Assembly: GCA_900551635.1 (NCBI GenBank)
Contig: URWQ01000034.1
Coordinates: 1 to 10,067 of the forward strand
Direction of reading: 5' to 3'
DNA length: 10,067 bases
Source: an uncultured Collinsella sp.
Lineage (GTDB): Bacteria; Actinomycetota; Coriobacteriia; Coriobacteriales; Coriobacteriaceae
Shown here: positions 1 through 7,028 of the stretch, piece by piece
Layout of the letters: each line of letters begins with the position of its first letter
How positions within the stretch are numbered: position 1 is the first letter of the stretch
Notes under the pieces: model-generated
Seen by the model: the letters and a program-made list of their open reading frames with translations, nothing else
Databases searched by the model: none
What the model was told of the DNA's origin: nothing
Position numbers and translations under genes: made by a program

Positions 1-1020
1 TCACGCCGGTCCAGGTTACGGCGTAGACGGCGCACGGCGGGGCCGTAGGCCTCGACGGCAGCGACAAAGTCGCAGCGGCGGGCGAGCGGCAGGGTAAAGG
101 TGCCGGCACCGCAGTACAGGTCCACGGCAAGCTCGTCTTCCTGCGGGTCGAGCGCTTCCATGACAAGCTCGATCAAAATCTCGGCACCCTTGGTGTTGAC
201 CTGGAAAAAAGACGGGGCAGACAAGCGCATCTGACCCTCGGCGATATTCTCGGTCCATGAGCCCTCTCCGGCGAGCATTTCGACCTTGGAGACACGGCGG
301 GCCCTTCTTTTCGCCCTTGCTCATCACGCGCACGATGCTCGTGGGATGAGCGGCGTCCGCCAGCACGCGGGAGACCTGCGAGCGCGGAAAAGAGCCTGTG
401 GGCGTCCAGAGTGCGACCTCGAGTGCCTTGGTGCGGCGCGATGCGCGAATGCCCACGCGTTCGAGCCCCAAGTCATGGCTGCCGCTTAGATAGTTGAGTG
501 CGCCGACGACCGATTTGAGCGCCTTCGGGAAGCGCTTATCGAACAGCGGGCACGTATCGACGGTCACGATTTTGCTGGGGTCGACACCATGCATGCCAAG
601 GCGCACGCGACCGTTGACGACGGTCGGTTCGAGCTCGATTTTATTGCGGTAGCCCCAGTCGTCCTTGGTGTGGCAGATGGGCTGTACCGACTCATCGACC
701 TGCTCAGGCGCGAACTTGCCGATGCGCTCGAGCGTGGAGCGCAGGTTTTGCTCCTTGGCGGCGAGCTGTGCCGTGCGTGAGAGATTGCCCCACGAGCAGC
801 CGCCGCAGATGTCCACGAAGGGGCAGGGAGGCTGAATGCGATCGGGGCTTGGCTCCAGAATCTCGGTGGTGCGGGCGCGCATGAACGACTTGCCGTCCTG
901 TACGACCTCGGCCTCGACGGTGTCGCCTGCCACGGCGCCCTGCACAAAGACGGCCTTGCCGTTGTCGGCGTGCGCCAGCCCGTCGGCGCTGTAGGTCATC
1001 GATTCTATAGTGAGCTTCAT
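1..1020 (-). pseudogene. rlmD: 23S rRNA (uracil-5-)-methyltransferase, RlmD/RumA type; frameshifted and cut by the window edge
   Basis: SAM-dependent enzyme family that methylates C5 of uridines in 23S rRNA. From the ATG at 1020, residues 1-55 resemble a TRAM RNA-binding domain. An iron-sulfur cluster motif follows: C66, C72 and C75 (CPFVDICGGC) with the fourth cysteine at C157 (DTCPLF). The original frame is convincing to about residue 239 (KGEKK, near base 304) and then becomes Arg-rich nonsense ending at 16. Removing one base in the GGGCCC at 299-304 restores family sequence to the edge, including SFFQVNT and the SAM-binding DLYCGAGTF. The catalytic Cys would lie beyond base 1. I chose ATG 1020 because AGGCAGG lies just upstream; ATG 1035 and 1056 have weaker sites. 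The break may be a real mutation or a sequence error. RlmD, RlmC and RlmCD cannot be told apart here, so the symbol is a family-level name. Confidence 0.8.
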
Positions 1021-1064
1021 ATTCCTGCCTGTCATTCGCGTTGTTGTTCGCACCATGGTAGCAG

Positions 1065-1110
1065 GGAAAAGCGCCCCGCATCCGAGGCTTTCCTCAAATG
1101 CGGGGCGCTT
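1065..1110 (-). terminator. Rho-independent terminator of ppk1
   Basis: A perfect 13-bp inverted repeat (AAGCGCCCCGCAT at 1069-1081 and its complement at 1098-1110) encloses a second short stem, GAGG/CCTC (1084-1087 and 1092-1095), with a CTTT loop. Read on the minus strand, the stem ends in TTTT followed by CCC. It begins 24 bases after the ppk1 stop codon and lies between ppk1 and the methyltransferase start, so it probably separates the two transcripts. Confidence 0.8.
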
Positions 1111-1131
1111 CTACAAACTGCTTCTACAAAC
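1107..1131. repeat. Two-copy tandem 13-bp repeat
   Basis: GCTTCTACAAAC occurs at 1107-1118 and again at 1120-1131, a period of 13 bases. It sits between the ppk1 stop codon and the terminator stem and overlaps the stem's outer end. Probably replication slippage; no function is suggested. Confidence 0.6.
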
Positions 1132-1133
1132 GA

Positions 1134-3542
1134 CTATTTCGTCTTGCCGGTAATGAGCGTCTTAAGACCCAGGCCGATCAGACCCAGTCCCATGCGCACG
1201 CGGCCGGGGCGATGGCGCTCGATGGCCTTGGTCTTGCCGGCGGGCTTATCGCGACGGGCGCTCGTCTCGGGTGCGGGCTTGATGACCTGCGGATCGGGCT
1301 GAGGTGCAGGTGCAGGCTCGGGCTCAATGACGGTCGCCTGGACCTCTTGGACCTTGGGTGCTACTGGCTGCGGCTCGCCCTCGGGGGCAGGTTCCGCCTC
1401 AATGACGGGCTCGGGCGCGGCCTCGGCGTTGCGATAGGCACGCTCCAGCAGGGCTTCCTGCGAGTTGAAGGGTTTCTCACCCTCTGCACGCTCCACGGGG
1501 ACCCAGGTGCCGTCGCTCGTGAGGCTGCGGGCCTTCACGTTGTCGCGCAGCTGCATGCCCATGTACTCGTGCACTAGGGCGCGGCAGGTGGGGTCGAGCA
1601 CGGGGAAGGCAATCTCCACGCGGTGCTCGGTGTTGCGTGTCATCATGTCTGCCGAGCTCAGGTAAATCATGTCCGAGTCCACGCCAAAAGCGTAAACACG
1701 GGCGTGCTCCAAAAAGCGTCCGACGATGGAGCGGACATGCACGTTCTCGGTCTTGCCCGGAACACCGGGCTTGAGGCACGAGATGCCGCGGATGATCATG
1801 TCTACGCGCACGCCGGCACACGATGCCTCGGCGATCTTGTCGATAACCTCGCGGTCGGTCAGCGAGTTGAGCTTAAAGAACACGCGGGCGGGCTCGCCGG
1901 CAAGGGCGCGCTGGATCTCGCGGTCAAGCCCGCGCATGATGAGCGGTTTCAGTCCGACGGGCGCCACACCCAGGAAGCGGTAGTCGCCGCGCAGGTTGCC
2001 CAGCGACAGATTGCGGAAGAACAGGTTGGCGTCCTCGCCGATGCCGGGATGGGCTGTCATGAGCATAAAGTCGCTGTAGAGTTTGGCCGTCTTCTCGTTA
2101 AAGTTGCCGGTGCCCAAAAGCGTGAGGCGCGTTAGCGCCATGCCCTCGCGATAGGTGAGCTGGCAGATCTTTGAGTGGCATTTAAAGCCCTCGGAACCAT
2201 AGATGACGGTGCAGCCGGCCTCTTCCAGGCGCTCGGCCCACTCGATGTTGTTCTGCTCGTCAAAGCGGGCACGAAGTTCCATGAGCACCGTGACCTCTTT
2301 GCCGTTCTCGGCAGCATCGATCAGCGACTCGCACAGGCGGCTCTGCTTGGCCACGCGGTAGAGCGTGATGCGCAGCGAGATGCACTCGGGGTCGTAGGCG
2401 GCCTCGTGCACCAGATCCAGGAAGGGGTTCATGGCCTCGTAGGGATAAAAGAGCAGCTTGTCGTGCTGCAGCACCTGCTCGCGGATGGAGCGGGTCATGT
2501 CGATGGTGGGATTGGGCTGCGGCCTAAACGGCGTAAAGAGCAGCTCGTTGCGCAGGTGCTCGGGAATCTTGCCCTCAATGCCAAAGACGTAGCCCAGGTC
2601 GAGCGGGATATCGCAGGTAAAGACAGAGCGGCGCGAAAGCTCGAGCGCCTTGCGGATGGGCTTGAGCGGTGGCTTCTCCAGGGGCCCCTGAACCGCGTGC
2701 ACTACCGGCTGCAGACGCAGGCGCTTCTTGAGGATGCGCTTCATGTGCTGGCGGTAGTCCTCTTCCTCTTCGACGCCCTCGCCGTCCGGATCGATGTCGG
2801 CGTTGCGGGTGACGCGGATCAGCGCACGATCCAGCGGCTTATAGGAGCCAAAGCAGCTGTCCAGGCAGGCGAGGATGACGTCCTCGAGCAAGATGTAGGA
2901 GTAGGTGCCGGTGGGCGAGGGGATCTCGACCACGCGGTTCATCGAGGCGGGAATCTCGATAAGGCCCAGCAGGCTCTCCTCGTCGGTGGCGCCGTCCAGA
3001 CCACAGGCCAGATAGAGCGCGCCATTGCGTAGGTTGGGGAAGGGGTGGCGAGGATCGATGACCAGCGGCGAGATGACCGGCGACACGTAGGCCTGGAAGT
3101 AGCGGGTTACAAAGGTGCGCTCCTCGGGCGTAAGCGAATCGATGCGGGCGCGGTGAACGCCCAAGGTGTCGAGCTTGCCCTCGATGCTCTTAAAGATGGA
3201 CTCCCAACGGGTAAGGAGCCCGGGCATTTCGGCCATGACAGCATCGACCTGTTCGGAGGCGGTCATATTGCTCTTGTTGTCGACAGGTTGCTTTTTGAGC
3301 TCTGCCAGATCGGACAGGCCGCCCACGCGCACCATGAGAAACTCGTCGAGGTTAGACTCGAAAATCGACACGAACTTTAGACGCTCGAACAGCGGAACGG
3401 TCTCATCGAAGGCTTCGTCAAGCACACGGTTGTCAAAGCGTAGCCAGCTGAGCTCTCGGTTCTGCGTGTACGAGAAGTCGCGAGGCGGTTTGCGCAGCTT
3501 TGCGGCGGCTTGCTTTTTTTCGATTTTGCTCGGCATATGCAT
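1134..3542 (-). CDS. ppk1: Polyphosphate kinase 1 with a C-terminal Pro/Glu/Ala-rich extension
   Basis: PPK1 reversibly transfers the gamma phosphate of ATP to long-chain polyphosphate. The 802-residue product opens with the N-terminal domain (NRELSWLRFDNRVL, residues 28-41; ESNLDEFLMVRV, 62-73). The two catalytic-site histidines are visible in the C-terminal phospholipase-D-like domains: H456 in KCHSK and H613 in FLEH. They are 157 residues apart, as are H435 and H592 of the E. coli enzyme. The SSADMMTRN motif (629-637) and RVEIAFPVLDP (641-651) follow. The family core should end near residue 700. Beyond it is a low-complexity Pro/Glu/Ala region (about 707-760), then a basic stretch, then a Gly/Leu-rich end (GLGLIGLGLKTLITGKTK), which is longer than usual for PPK1. 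The start codon is either 3542 or 3536, with no strong Shine-Dalgarno for either. It is monocistronic by appearance and diverges from arcA1. Confidence 0.95.
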   Translation of the reverse strand: MHMPSKIEKKQAAAKLRKPPRDFSYTQNRELSWLRFDNRVLDEAFDETVPLFERLKFVSIFESNLDEFLMVRVGGLSDLAELKKQPVDNKSNMTASEQVDAVMAEMPGLLTRWESIFKSIEGKLDTLGVHRARIDSLTPEERTFVTRYFQAYVSPVISPLVIDPRHPFPNLRNGALYLACGLDGATDEESLLGLIEIPASMNRVVEIPSPTGTYSYILLEDVILACLDSCFGSYKPLDRALIRVTRNADIDPDGEGVEEEEDYRQHMKRILKKRLRLQPVVHAVQGPLEKPPLKPIRKALELSRRSVFTCDIPLDLGYVFGIEGKIPEHLRNELLFTPFRPQPNPTIDMTRSIREQVLQHDKLLFYPYEAMNPFLDLVHEAAYDPECISLRITLYRVAKQSRLCESLIDAAENGKEVTVLMELRARFDEQNNIEWAERLEEAGCTVIYGSEGFKCHSKICQLTYREGMALTRLTLLGTGNFNEKTAKLYSDFMLMTAHPGIGEDANLFFRNLSLGNLRGDYRFLGVAPVGLKPLIMRGLDREIQRALAGEPARVFFKLNSLTDREVIDKIAEASCAGVRVDMIIRGISCLKPGVPGKTENVHVRSIVGRFLEHARVYAFGVDSDMIYLSSADMMTRNTEHRVEIAFPVLDPTCRALVHEYMGMQLRDNVKARSLTSDGTWVPVERAEGEKPFNSQEALLERAYRNAEAAPEPVIEAEPAPEGEPQPVAPKVQEVQATVIEPEPAPAPQPDPQVIKPAPETSARRDKPAGKTKAIERHRPGRVRMGLGLIGLGLKTLITGKTK

Positions 3543-3553
3543 CTGTCCGTTCA

Positions 3554-3568
3554 GTCCCCGCAGGGGAC
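3554..3568. promoter_or_regulatory. Perfect palindrome in the ppk1 leader
   Basis: GTCCCC-GCA-GGGGAC is a perfect 6-bp inverted repeat around three bases, 12-26 bases upstream of the ppk1 start. In RNA it would form a small GC hairpin; in DNA it could be an operator. No good Shine-Dalgarno lies between it and the start, so an effect on ppk1 translation is possible but unproven. Confidence 0.4.
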
Positions 3569-3571
3569 GGT

Positions 3572-3599
3572 AGCCTAACCCTATTCACTATTGTCTCAA
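3572..3599 (-). promoter_or_regulatory. ppk1: Candidate ppk1 promoter
   Basis: On the minus strand TTGAGA (3594-3599) is followed after 16 bases by TAGGCT (3572-3577). The -35 is a fair match to the sigma-70 consensus and the -10 is poor. This is the best pair I found between ppk1 and the divergent arcA1 regulatory region. Confidence 0.25.
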
Positions 3600-3944
3600 T
3601 TTAGTCGACTTGTGGCACGGACGTATTGTGCGAACGGTATCTTTACCTACTTCTTACGCTGACAAGTCATAGGACTGACGCCCTGCTCGTCTGCAAGCGG
3701 TCTATATCCTCACTCAACTGGTACGTAAGTGTGAATAAGAATGATGGATAGCTGAATATCATTGAATGCAGGCGGAAACGTAAACAAACATCATTTATAT
3801 ACATAAAACCGATTTAGCTATGCAATTCTGAATCAAAAGTTTAGAGATGCAATTGCAAATAGTTTTTAGGAAAAAAGAGCGTTTACCTTAGAAAAGTTAC
3901 TTTAGAACGCCGAAGTACATTATGGGGGAATCTCATGCGATATA
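3600..3944. other. AT-rich intergenic region between divergent ppk1 and arcA1
   Basis: No convincing gene. It holds a reverse-oriented GAACGGTAT box (3632-3640), an AATGAT/ATCATT inverted repeat (about 3741-3764), and blocks shared in order with the region upstream of arcA2: TATGCAATT (3819-3827, also 6910-6918), AAAGTTTAG (about 3836-3844, also 6934-6942), and TTTTAGGA with GCGTTTA 15 bases on (3864-3885, also 6953-6974). The shared blocks show that the two regions descend from one upstream sequence. Confidence 0.6.
3632..3640 (-). promoter_or_regulatory. Distal ATACCGTTC box, arcA1 side
   Basis: The plus strand reads GAACGGTAT, the reverse complement of ATACCGTTC in the proximal arcA1 box at 3942-3950. 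On the minus strand the context ATACCGTTCGCAC closely matches ATACCGTTCATCGCAC near arcA1. It lies about 313 bases upstream of the proximal box and about 90 bases upstream of the ppk1 start, so it could serve arcA1, ppk1 or both. Single short motif; modest support. Confidence 0.35.
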
Positions 3945-4010
3945 CCGTTCATCGCACTTTGTTGACCGTTCGGGGGCGAGGTGGAATTGCGGGTGGAATT
4001 TGGATATAAC
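3941..4010 (+). promoter_or_regulatory. arcA: arcA1 promoter with tandem CCGTTC boxes
   Basis: CCGTTC occurs at 3945-3950 and 3966-3971, exactly 21 bp apart, so on the same DNA face. The second copy opens a block (3966-3986: CCGTTCGGGGGCGAGG then TGGAA) that is identical upstream of arcA2. After a 12-base non-conserved spacer comes TTTGGATATAA (3999-4009), also identical in arcA2, giving a -10 of TATAAC (4005-4010). The -35 position holds only TGGAAT, a weak match, which suggests an activator. Transcription probably starts near GTCAGCAA (4018-4025), also shared with arcA2. The regulator is unknown. Confidence 0.65.
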
Positions 4011-4026
4011 TAGAGCTGTCAGCAAG

Positions 4027-4075
4027 CAGCGTCCGCTATGGAAGGGCGCTGAGAGATTCGGCCGAAAGGCCCGAA
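4027..4075 (+). promoter_or_regulatory. arcA1 leader hairpins
   Basis: Two stems are visible in the 5' leader. The first pairs CAGCG (4027-4031) with CGCTG (4047-4051), plus TCC/GGA inside. The second is TTCGGCC (4057-4063), a GAAA tetraloop, then GGCC, one unpaired C (4072) and GAA. The arcA2 leader forms an equivalent second stem with one more base pair, a different loop and the same bulged C. The second stem ends 8 bases before AGGAGG. Confidence 0.5.
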
Positions 4076-5334
4076 AGAAAGGTAGGAGGCCATGACGAAA
4101 GGTCTGCACGTGCCTTCCGAGATCGGCAAGCTCAGGAAGGTCTGCCTGCACCGTCCCGGCGACGAGCTCCTCAACCTGCCGCCCGACGAGCTCGAGCGAC
4201 TCCTGTTCGACGACGTCCCGTTCCTGGAGGTCGCGCAGCAGGAGCACGACACCTTCGCCCAGATCCTGAGGGACCAGGGCGTGGAGGTCCTCTATCTCGA
4301 GAACCTCGTCGCCGAGGTGTTCGACCAGGTCCCCGGCGCCCGCGCCGAGTTCACCGACCAGTACATCGCCGAGGCCGGCATCCGCGGCCAGCACATGCCG
4401 CAGATCGTCCGCGAGAAGCTGGACTCCATCGAGGACAACCTCGAGTTCGTCAAGAAGACCATGGCCGGCATGACCAAGTCCGAGATCGACATGCCCCTCA
4501 CGGCGTCCACGACCCTCGACTCCCTGGTCAACTCCGAGTCCGAGTCCGACCTGATCATCGACCCGATGCCCAACCTCTACTTCACCCGCGACCCGTTCGC
4601 GGTCATCGGCGAGGGCGTCAACCTCAACCGCATGTACTCGGTCACCCGCAACCGCGAGACCCTGTACGGCAAGTACATCTTCAAGTACCACCCCGACTAC
4701 AAGGACGTCTCGCTGTACTTCCGCCGCGACTGCCAGTTCCACACCGAGGGCGGCGACGTGCTGAACATCAACGAGAAGACCCTCGCCGTCGGCATCTCCC
4801 AGCGCACCCAGGCCGCCGCGATCGACGTCATGGCCCAGAACATCTTCTGGAACTCCGACTCCAAGGTCGAGCGCATCCTGGCCTTCGATATCCCGGTCTC
4901 GCGCGCCTTCATGCACCTCGACACGGTCTTCACCCAGATCGACGTCGATAAGTTCACGATCCACCCCGCCATCATGGGCACCCTGCGCGTCTACGAGCTG
5001 ACCGCCGGCAAGAACCCGGGCGACGTGAACATCCGCCTGATCGAGGACACCCTCGAGCACGTCCTGGAGGACGCCACCGGCGTCGACCAGGTCAAGCTGA
5101 TCCCCTGCGGCGGCGGCGACCCGATCGCGGCCTCCCGCGAGCAGTGGAACGACGGCTCCAACACCCTGTGCGTCGAGCCCGGCAAGATCTGCGTCTACGC
5201 CCGCAACACCGTCACCAACGACGTGCTGTACAAGGAGGGCCTGGACCTTCTCGTCGTGCCCTCCGCCGAGCTCTCCCGCGGCCGCGGCGGCCCGCGCTGC
5301 ATGAGCATGCCCTTCTGGCGCGAGGACCTCTAAG
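4068..5334 (+). repeat. 1267-bp direct repeat, copy 1 (arcA1)
   Basis: By eye this stretch is base-for-base identical to 7157-8423 (offset 3089). Identity begins in the 3' arm of the leader hairpin (A at 4067 against G at 7156) and ends with the first base after the stop codon (G at 5335 against T at 8424). Outside these limits the flanks are strongly diverged apart from short regulatory blocks. Confidence 0.9.
4092..5333 (+). CDS. arcA: Arginine deiminase, copy 1
   Basis: Hydrolyses L-arginine to L-citrulline and ammonia, the first step of the cytosolic ADI pathway. The 413-residue length is normal for the family. Catalytic residues are all present: D167 in FTRDPF, E219 in HTEGGDVLN, H275 and D277 in HLDTVF, and the nucleophile C403 in GRGGPRCMSMPFWREDL at the C terminus, with GGGDP at about 340-344. 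The start is supported by the typical N terminus (MTKGLHVPSEIGKLRKV) and by AGGAGG, although that site is only two bases from the ATG; an AAGG nine bases upstream may help. Codons are almost all C- or G-ending, more biased than in the neighbouring aminotransferase, which suggests high expression. Protein and DNA appear identical to the copy at 7181-8422. A strong hairpin follows, so this copy is probably a single-gene transcript with some read-through. Confidence 0.98.
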   Translation: MTKGLHVPSEIGKLRKVCLHRPGDELLNLPPDELERLLFDDVPFLEVAQQEHDTFAQILRDQGVEVLYLENLVAEVFDQVPGARAEFTDQYIAEAGIRGQHMPQIVREKLDSIEDNLEFVKKTMAGMTKSEIDMPLTASTTLDSLVNSESESDLIIDPMPNLYFTRDPFAVIGEGVNLNRMYSVTRNRETLYGKYIFKYHPDYKDVSLYFRRDCQFHTEGGDVLNINEKTLAVGISQRTQAAAIDVMAQNIFWNSDSKVERILAFDIPVSRAFMHLDTVFTQIDVDKFTIHPAIMGTLRVYELTAGKNPGDVNIRLIEDTLEHVLEDATGVDQVKLIPCGGGDPIAASREQWNDGSNTLCVEPGKICVYARNTVTNDVLYKEGLDLLVVPSAELSRGRGGPRCMSMPFWREDL

Positions 5335-5393
5335 GTCTTCAAGGACCCGTATAGGTCATAATACATACATCTAGCTGCCATTAGATGTCTCCC

Positions 5394-5430
5394 ATTGGGG
5401 CGGTGCGGGTTTTCGCACCGCCCCAATCTT
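5394..5430 (+). terminator. Hairpin terminator after arcA1
   Basis: A perfect 14-bp stem (5394-5407 with 5414-5427, ATTGGGGCGGTGCG and its complement) has a GGTTTT loop and is followed by only a short CTTGT. The stem is very stable but the U-tract is poor, so termination may be partial. A weaker 7-bp inverted repeat (ACATCTA/TAGATGT, 5367-5388) precedes it. Confidence 0.7.
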
Positions 5431-5482
5431 GTATGAGGAACGTCAACACGATTAGATGACTGCTTTTGTAAGGAGCTTGGCC

Positions 5483-6607
5483 ATGGACATCAAGACGATT
5501 GGCGTTGAGGAATGGCTCAACGTTTGGGAGAAGAGCGCCACGTGGGACATCGCCCAGTCGACGATCTCGTCGCTCACCATGGGCGAGCTGCGCGCGCTCG
5601 ATGAACAGGACGGCGCCACGTTCTACGAGCGCCTGGACCGCGAGAAGATGAACTACGGCTGGATCGAGGGCTCGCCGGAGTTTAAGGCCGAGGTTGCCAA
5701 GCTGTATCGTCGGGAGGTCAATCCCGATCACATTCTGCAGACCAATGGCTGCACGGGCGCTAACCTCAACGCCATCATGGCTGTGGTCGAGCCCGGCGAC
5801 CATGTTATCGCCGAGTGGCCCACCTACGCGCCGCTCTACGAGATTCCGCGCACGCTGGGCGCCGAGGTCGAGTATTGGGAGCTTCGCGAGGAACTCGGCT
5901 GGAAGCCCGATATCGAGGAACTCAAGCGCTTGGTGCGTCCCAACACCAAGCTTATCTGCATAAACAACGCATCTAACCCCATCGGTACGGTGCTCGATGC
6001 CGATATGCTCGGCCAGATTGCCGAGATCGCCCGCTCGGTGGGCGCCTACGTGCTGTGCGACGAGGTATATCTGCCGCTCGAAAACACTGAGTCCTTTATG
6101 TCGATGGTCGACGTGTACGAGAGGGCCATTGTCACCAACTCGTTGTCGAAGACCTATTCGACACCTGCGGCCCGCGTGGGCTGGGTCTTGGCCGACAAAG
6201 AGGTGTCCAACCGCATCCGTACCTATCGCGATTACACCATGATCTGCGGCGGCGTGTTCAACGATGCTCTGGCGACCTATGTGCTTGAGCACAAGGATAA
6301 GATTCTCGAGCGCAATCGCAAGATCGTGTTTGGCAACCGCGATATCGCGCAGGCTTGGATCGATACGCAGCATCGCGTTTCCTGGACGGCCCCGCAGGGC
6401 GTGTCCACCTCGTTTATCCAGCTGGATATTCCCGAGGATGACGAGGAGTTCTGCAGGCGCCTGCTGTCCGAGAGGGGAGTGCTGCTGGTCCCCGGTAGCC
6501 GTTTTGAGCTTCCCTGCGGCGCACGCCTGGGCTACTGCGCGAGCGAGGACGTTCTGCGCGAGGGCCTGAGGCTTTTGGGCGAGGCACTGGCGGAGTTCGA
6601 TCGCTAG
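5483..6607 (+). CDS. arcT: PLP-dependent class I/II aminotransferase, ArcT-like
   Basis: Fold-type I aminotransferase of 374 residues. Visible features are the phosphate-binding NGCTGAN (88-94), aromatic-stack Y115 (WPTYAPLYE), NNASNPIG with N165, the cofactor aspartate D193 (CDEVY), the Schiff-base lysine K223 (NSLSKTYS), phosphate-binding R231 (AARVGW) and the substrate-carboxylate arginine R348 (ARLGY). I chose ATG 5483 because AAGGAG lies 7 bases upstream; ATG 5456 has no good site and adds nine untypical residues. Its place between two arcA copies matches arcT, the putative transaminase of some Lactobacillus ADI operons. Note that arcT also names a peptidase in pneumococcus. The substrate is unknown; ornithine, citrulline or another amino acid linked to arginine use is possible. 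Its codon use is less biased than in arcA. No clear promoter was seen; it may depend on read-through from arcA1. Confidence 0.85.
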   Translation: MDIKTIGVEEWLNVWEKSATWDIAQSTISSLTMGELRALDEQDGATFYERLDREKMNYGWIEGSPEFKAEVAKLYRREVNPDHILQTNGCTGANLNAIMAVVEPGDHVIAEWPTYAPLYEIPRTLGAEVEYWELREELGWKPDIEELKRLVRPNTKLICINNASNPIGTVLDADMLGQIAEIARSVGAYVLCDEVYLPLENTESFMSMVDVYERAIVTNSLSKTYSTPAARVGWVLADKEVSNRIRTYRDYTMICGGVFNDALATYVLEHKDKILERNRKIVFGNRDIAQAWIDTQHRVSWTAPQGVSTSFIQLDIPEDDEEFCRRLLSERGVLLVPGSRFELPCGARLGYCASEDVLREGLRLLGEALAEFDR

Positions 6608-6656
6608 GATTCCGATGGTCTTCGGGGGCCTTATCCAAATTAGCCGAAGATAATCG

Positions 6657-6697
6657 AAAACGGACCCGTTTCCCTAGGGGAAGCGGGTCCGTTTTTC
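6657..6697 (+). terminator. Rho-independent terminator after the aminotransferase
   Basis: A 12-bp stem, AAAACGGACCCG (6657-6668) with CGGGTCCGTTTT (6684-6695), is extended inward by TTCCC/GGGAA pairing and followed by TTTTTC. It starts 49 bases after the stop codon. The A-run on the left side would also give a U-tract on the opposite strand. It isolates the aminotransferase from arcA2. Confidence 0.88.
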
Positions 6698-7028
6698 TTT
6701 ACCGAGAAGTCAAGTTGTTACAAATGGGGCCGTAAAGCGAGGCGGTATCCGCTGGGCCTTATACTGAGTTTCCGGTGAACGGTATCAAGCGTCTGGTAAA
6801 CGGTAATTTATTTATCAGAAATGAATAGGACAAACTTTTTTCTGAATAAAAATGAAAATGGTTGAGACGCGGTGTGAACCGCTAATTCTATTCATAGCTT
6901 TATTGGAAATATGCAATTTGAGGATGGTTTAACAAAGTTTAGTTCCATTTGATTTTAGGATTAAAACGCGTTTAAGCACGTAAATACGCTTTATTAAGAT
7001 GAAGTGTGCCATGCGTGAAGTATATGTG
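6698..7028. other. AT-rich intergenic region upstream of arcA2
   Basis: No gene seen. It contains two reverse-oriented GAACGGT-type boxes (annotated separately), a 5-bp GCGGT/ACCGC hairpin with a GTGA loop (6869-6882), and blocks shared in order with the arcA1 upstream region: TATGCAATT (6910-6918), CAAAGTTTAG (6933-6942), TTTTAGGA and GCGTTTA (6953-6974). GCGTTTA begins 65 bases before the proximal CCGTTC here and 66 bases before it at arcA1. Confidence 0.6.
6774..6807 (-). promoter_or_regulatory. Distal tandem ACCGTTY boxes, arcA2 side
   Basis: GGTGAACGGTAT starts at 6774 and GGTAAACGGTAA at 6795, again a 21-bp period. On the minus strand they read ATACCGTTCACC and TTACCGTTTACC, matching the proximal arcA box TATRCCGTTCA. 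They lie about 235-256 bases upstream of the arcA2 proximal boxes and in the opposite orientation, which would allow DNA looping. Confidence 0.5.

Noticed and set aside
2175..3032. A 285-codon plus-strand frame inside ppk1
   Set aside because: Antisense to a clear ppk1 reading frame, with composition typical of a GC-rich shadow frame.
3987..4001. Tandem GGTGGAATT (13-bp period) in the arcA1 promoter as a binding site
   Set aside because: Only the first copy is present at arcA2; the second falls in the non-conserved spacer.
3982..4010. A sigma-54-like promoter (TGGAA...TTGC) before arcA1
   Set aside because: Spacing and GG/GC elements do not fit, and TTGC is not conserved at arcA2, whereas the TATAA region is.
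5456..5482. An upstream ATG for the aminotransferase
   Set aside because: No Shine-Dalgarno at a usable distance; ATG 5483 has AAGGAG seven bases upstream.
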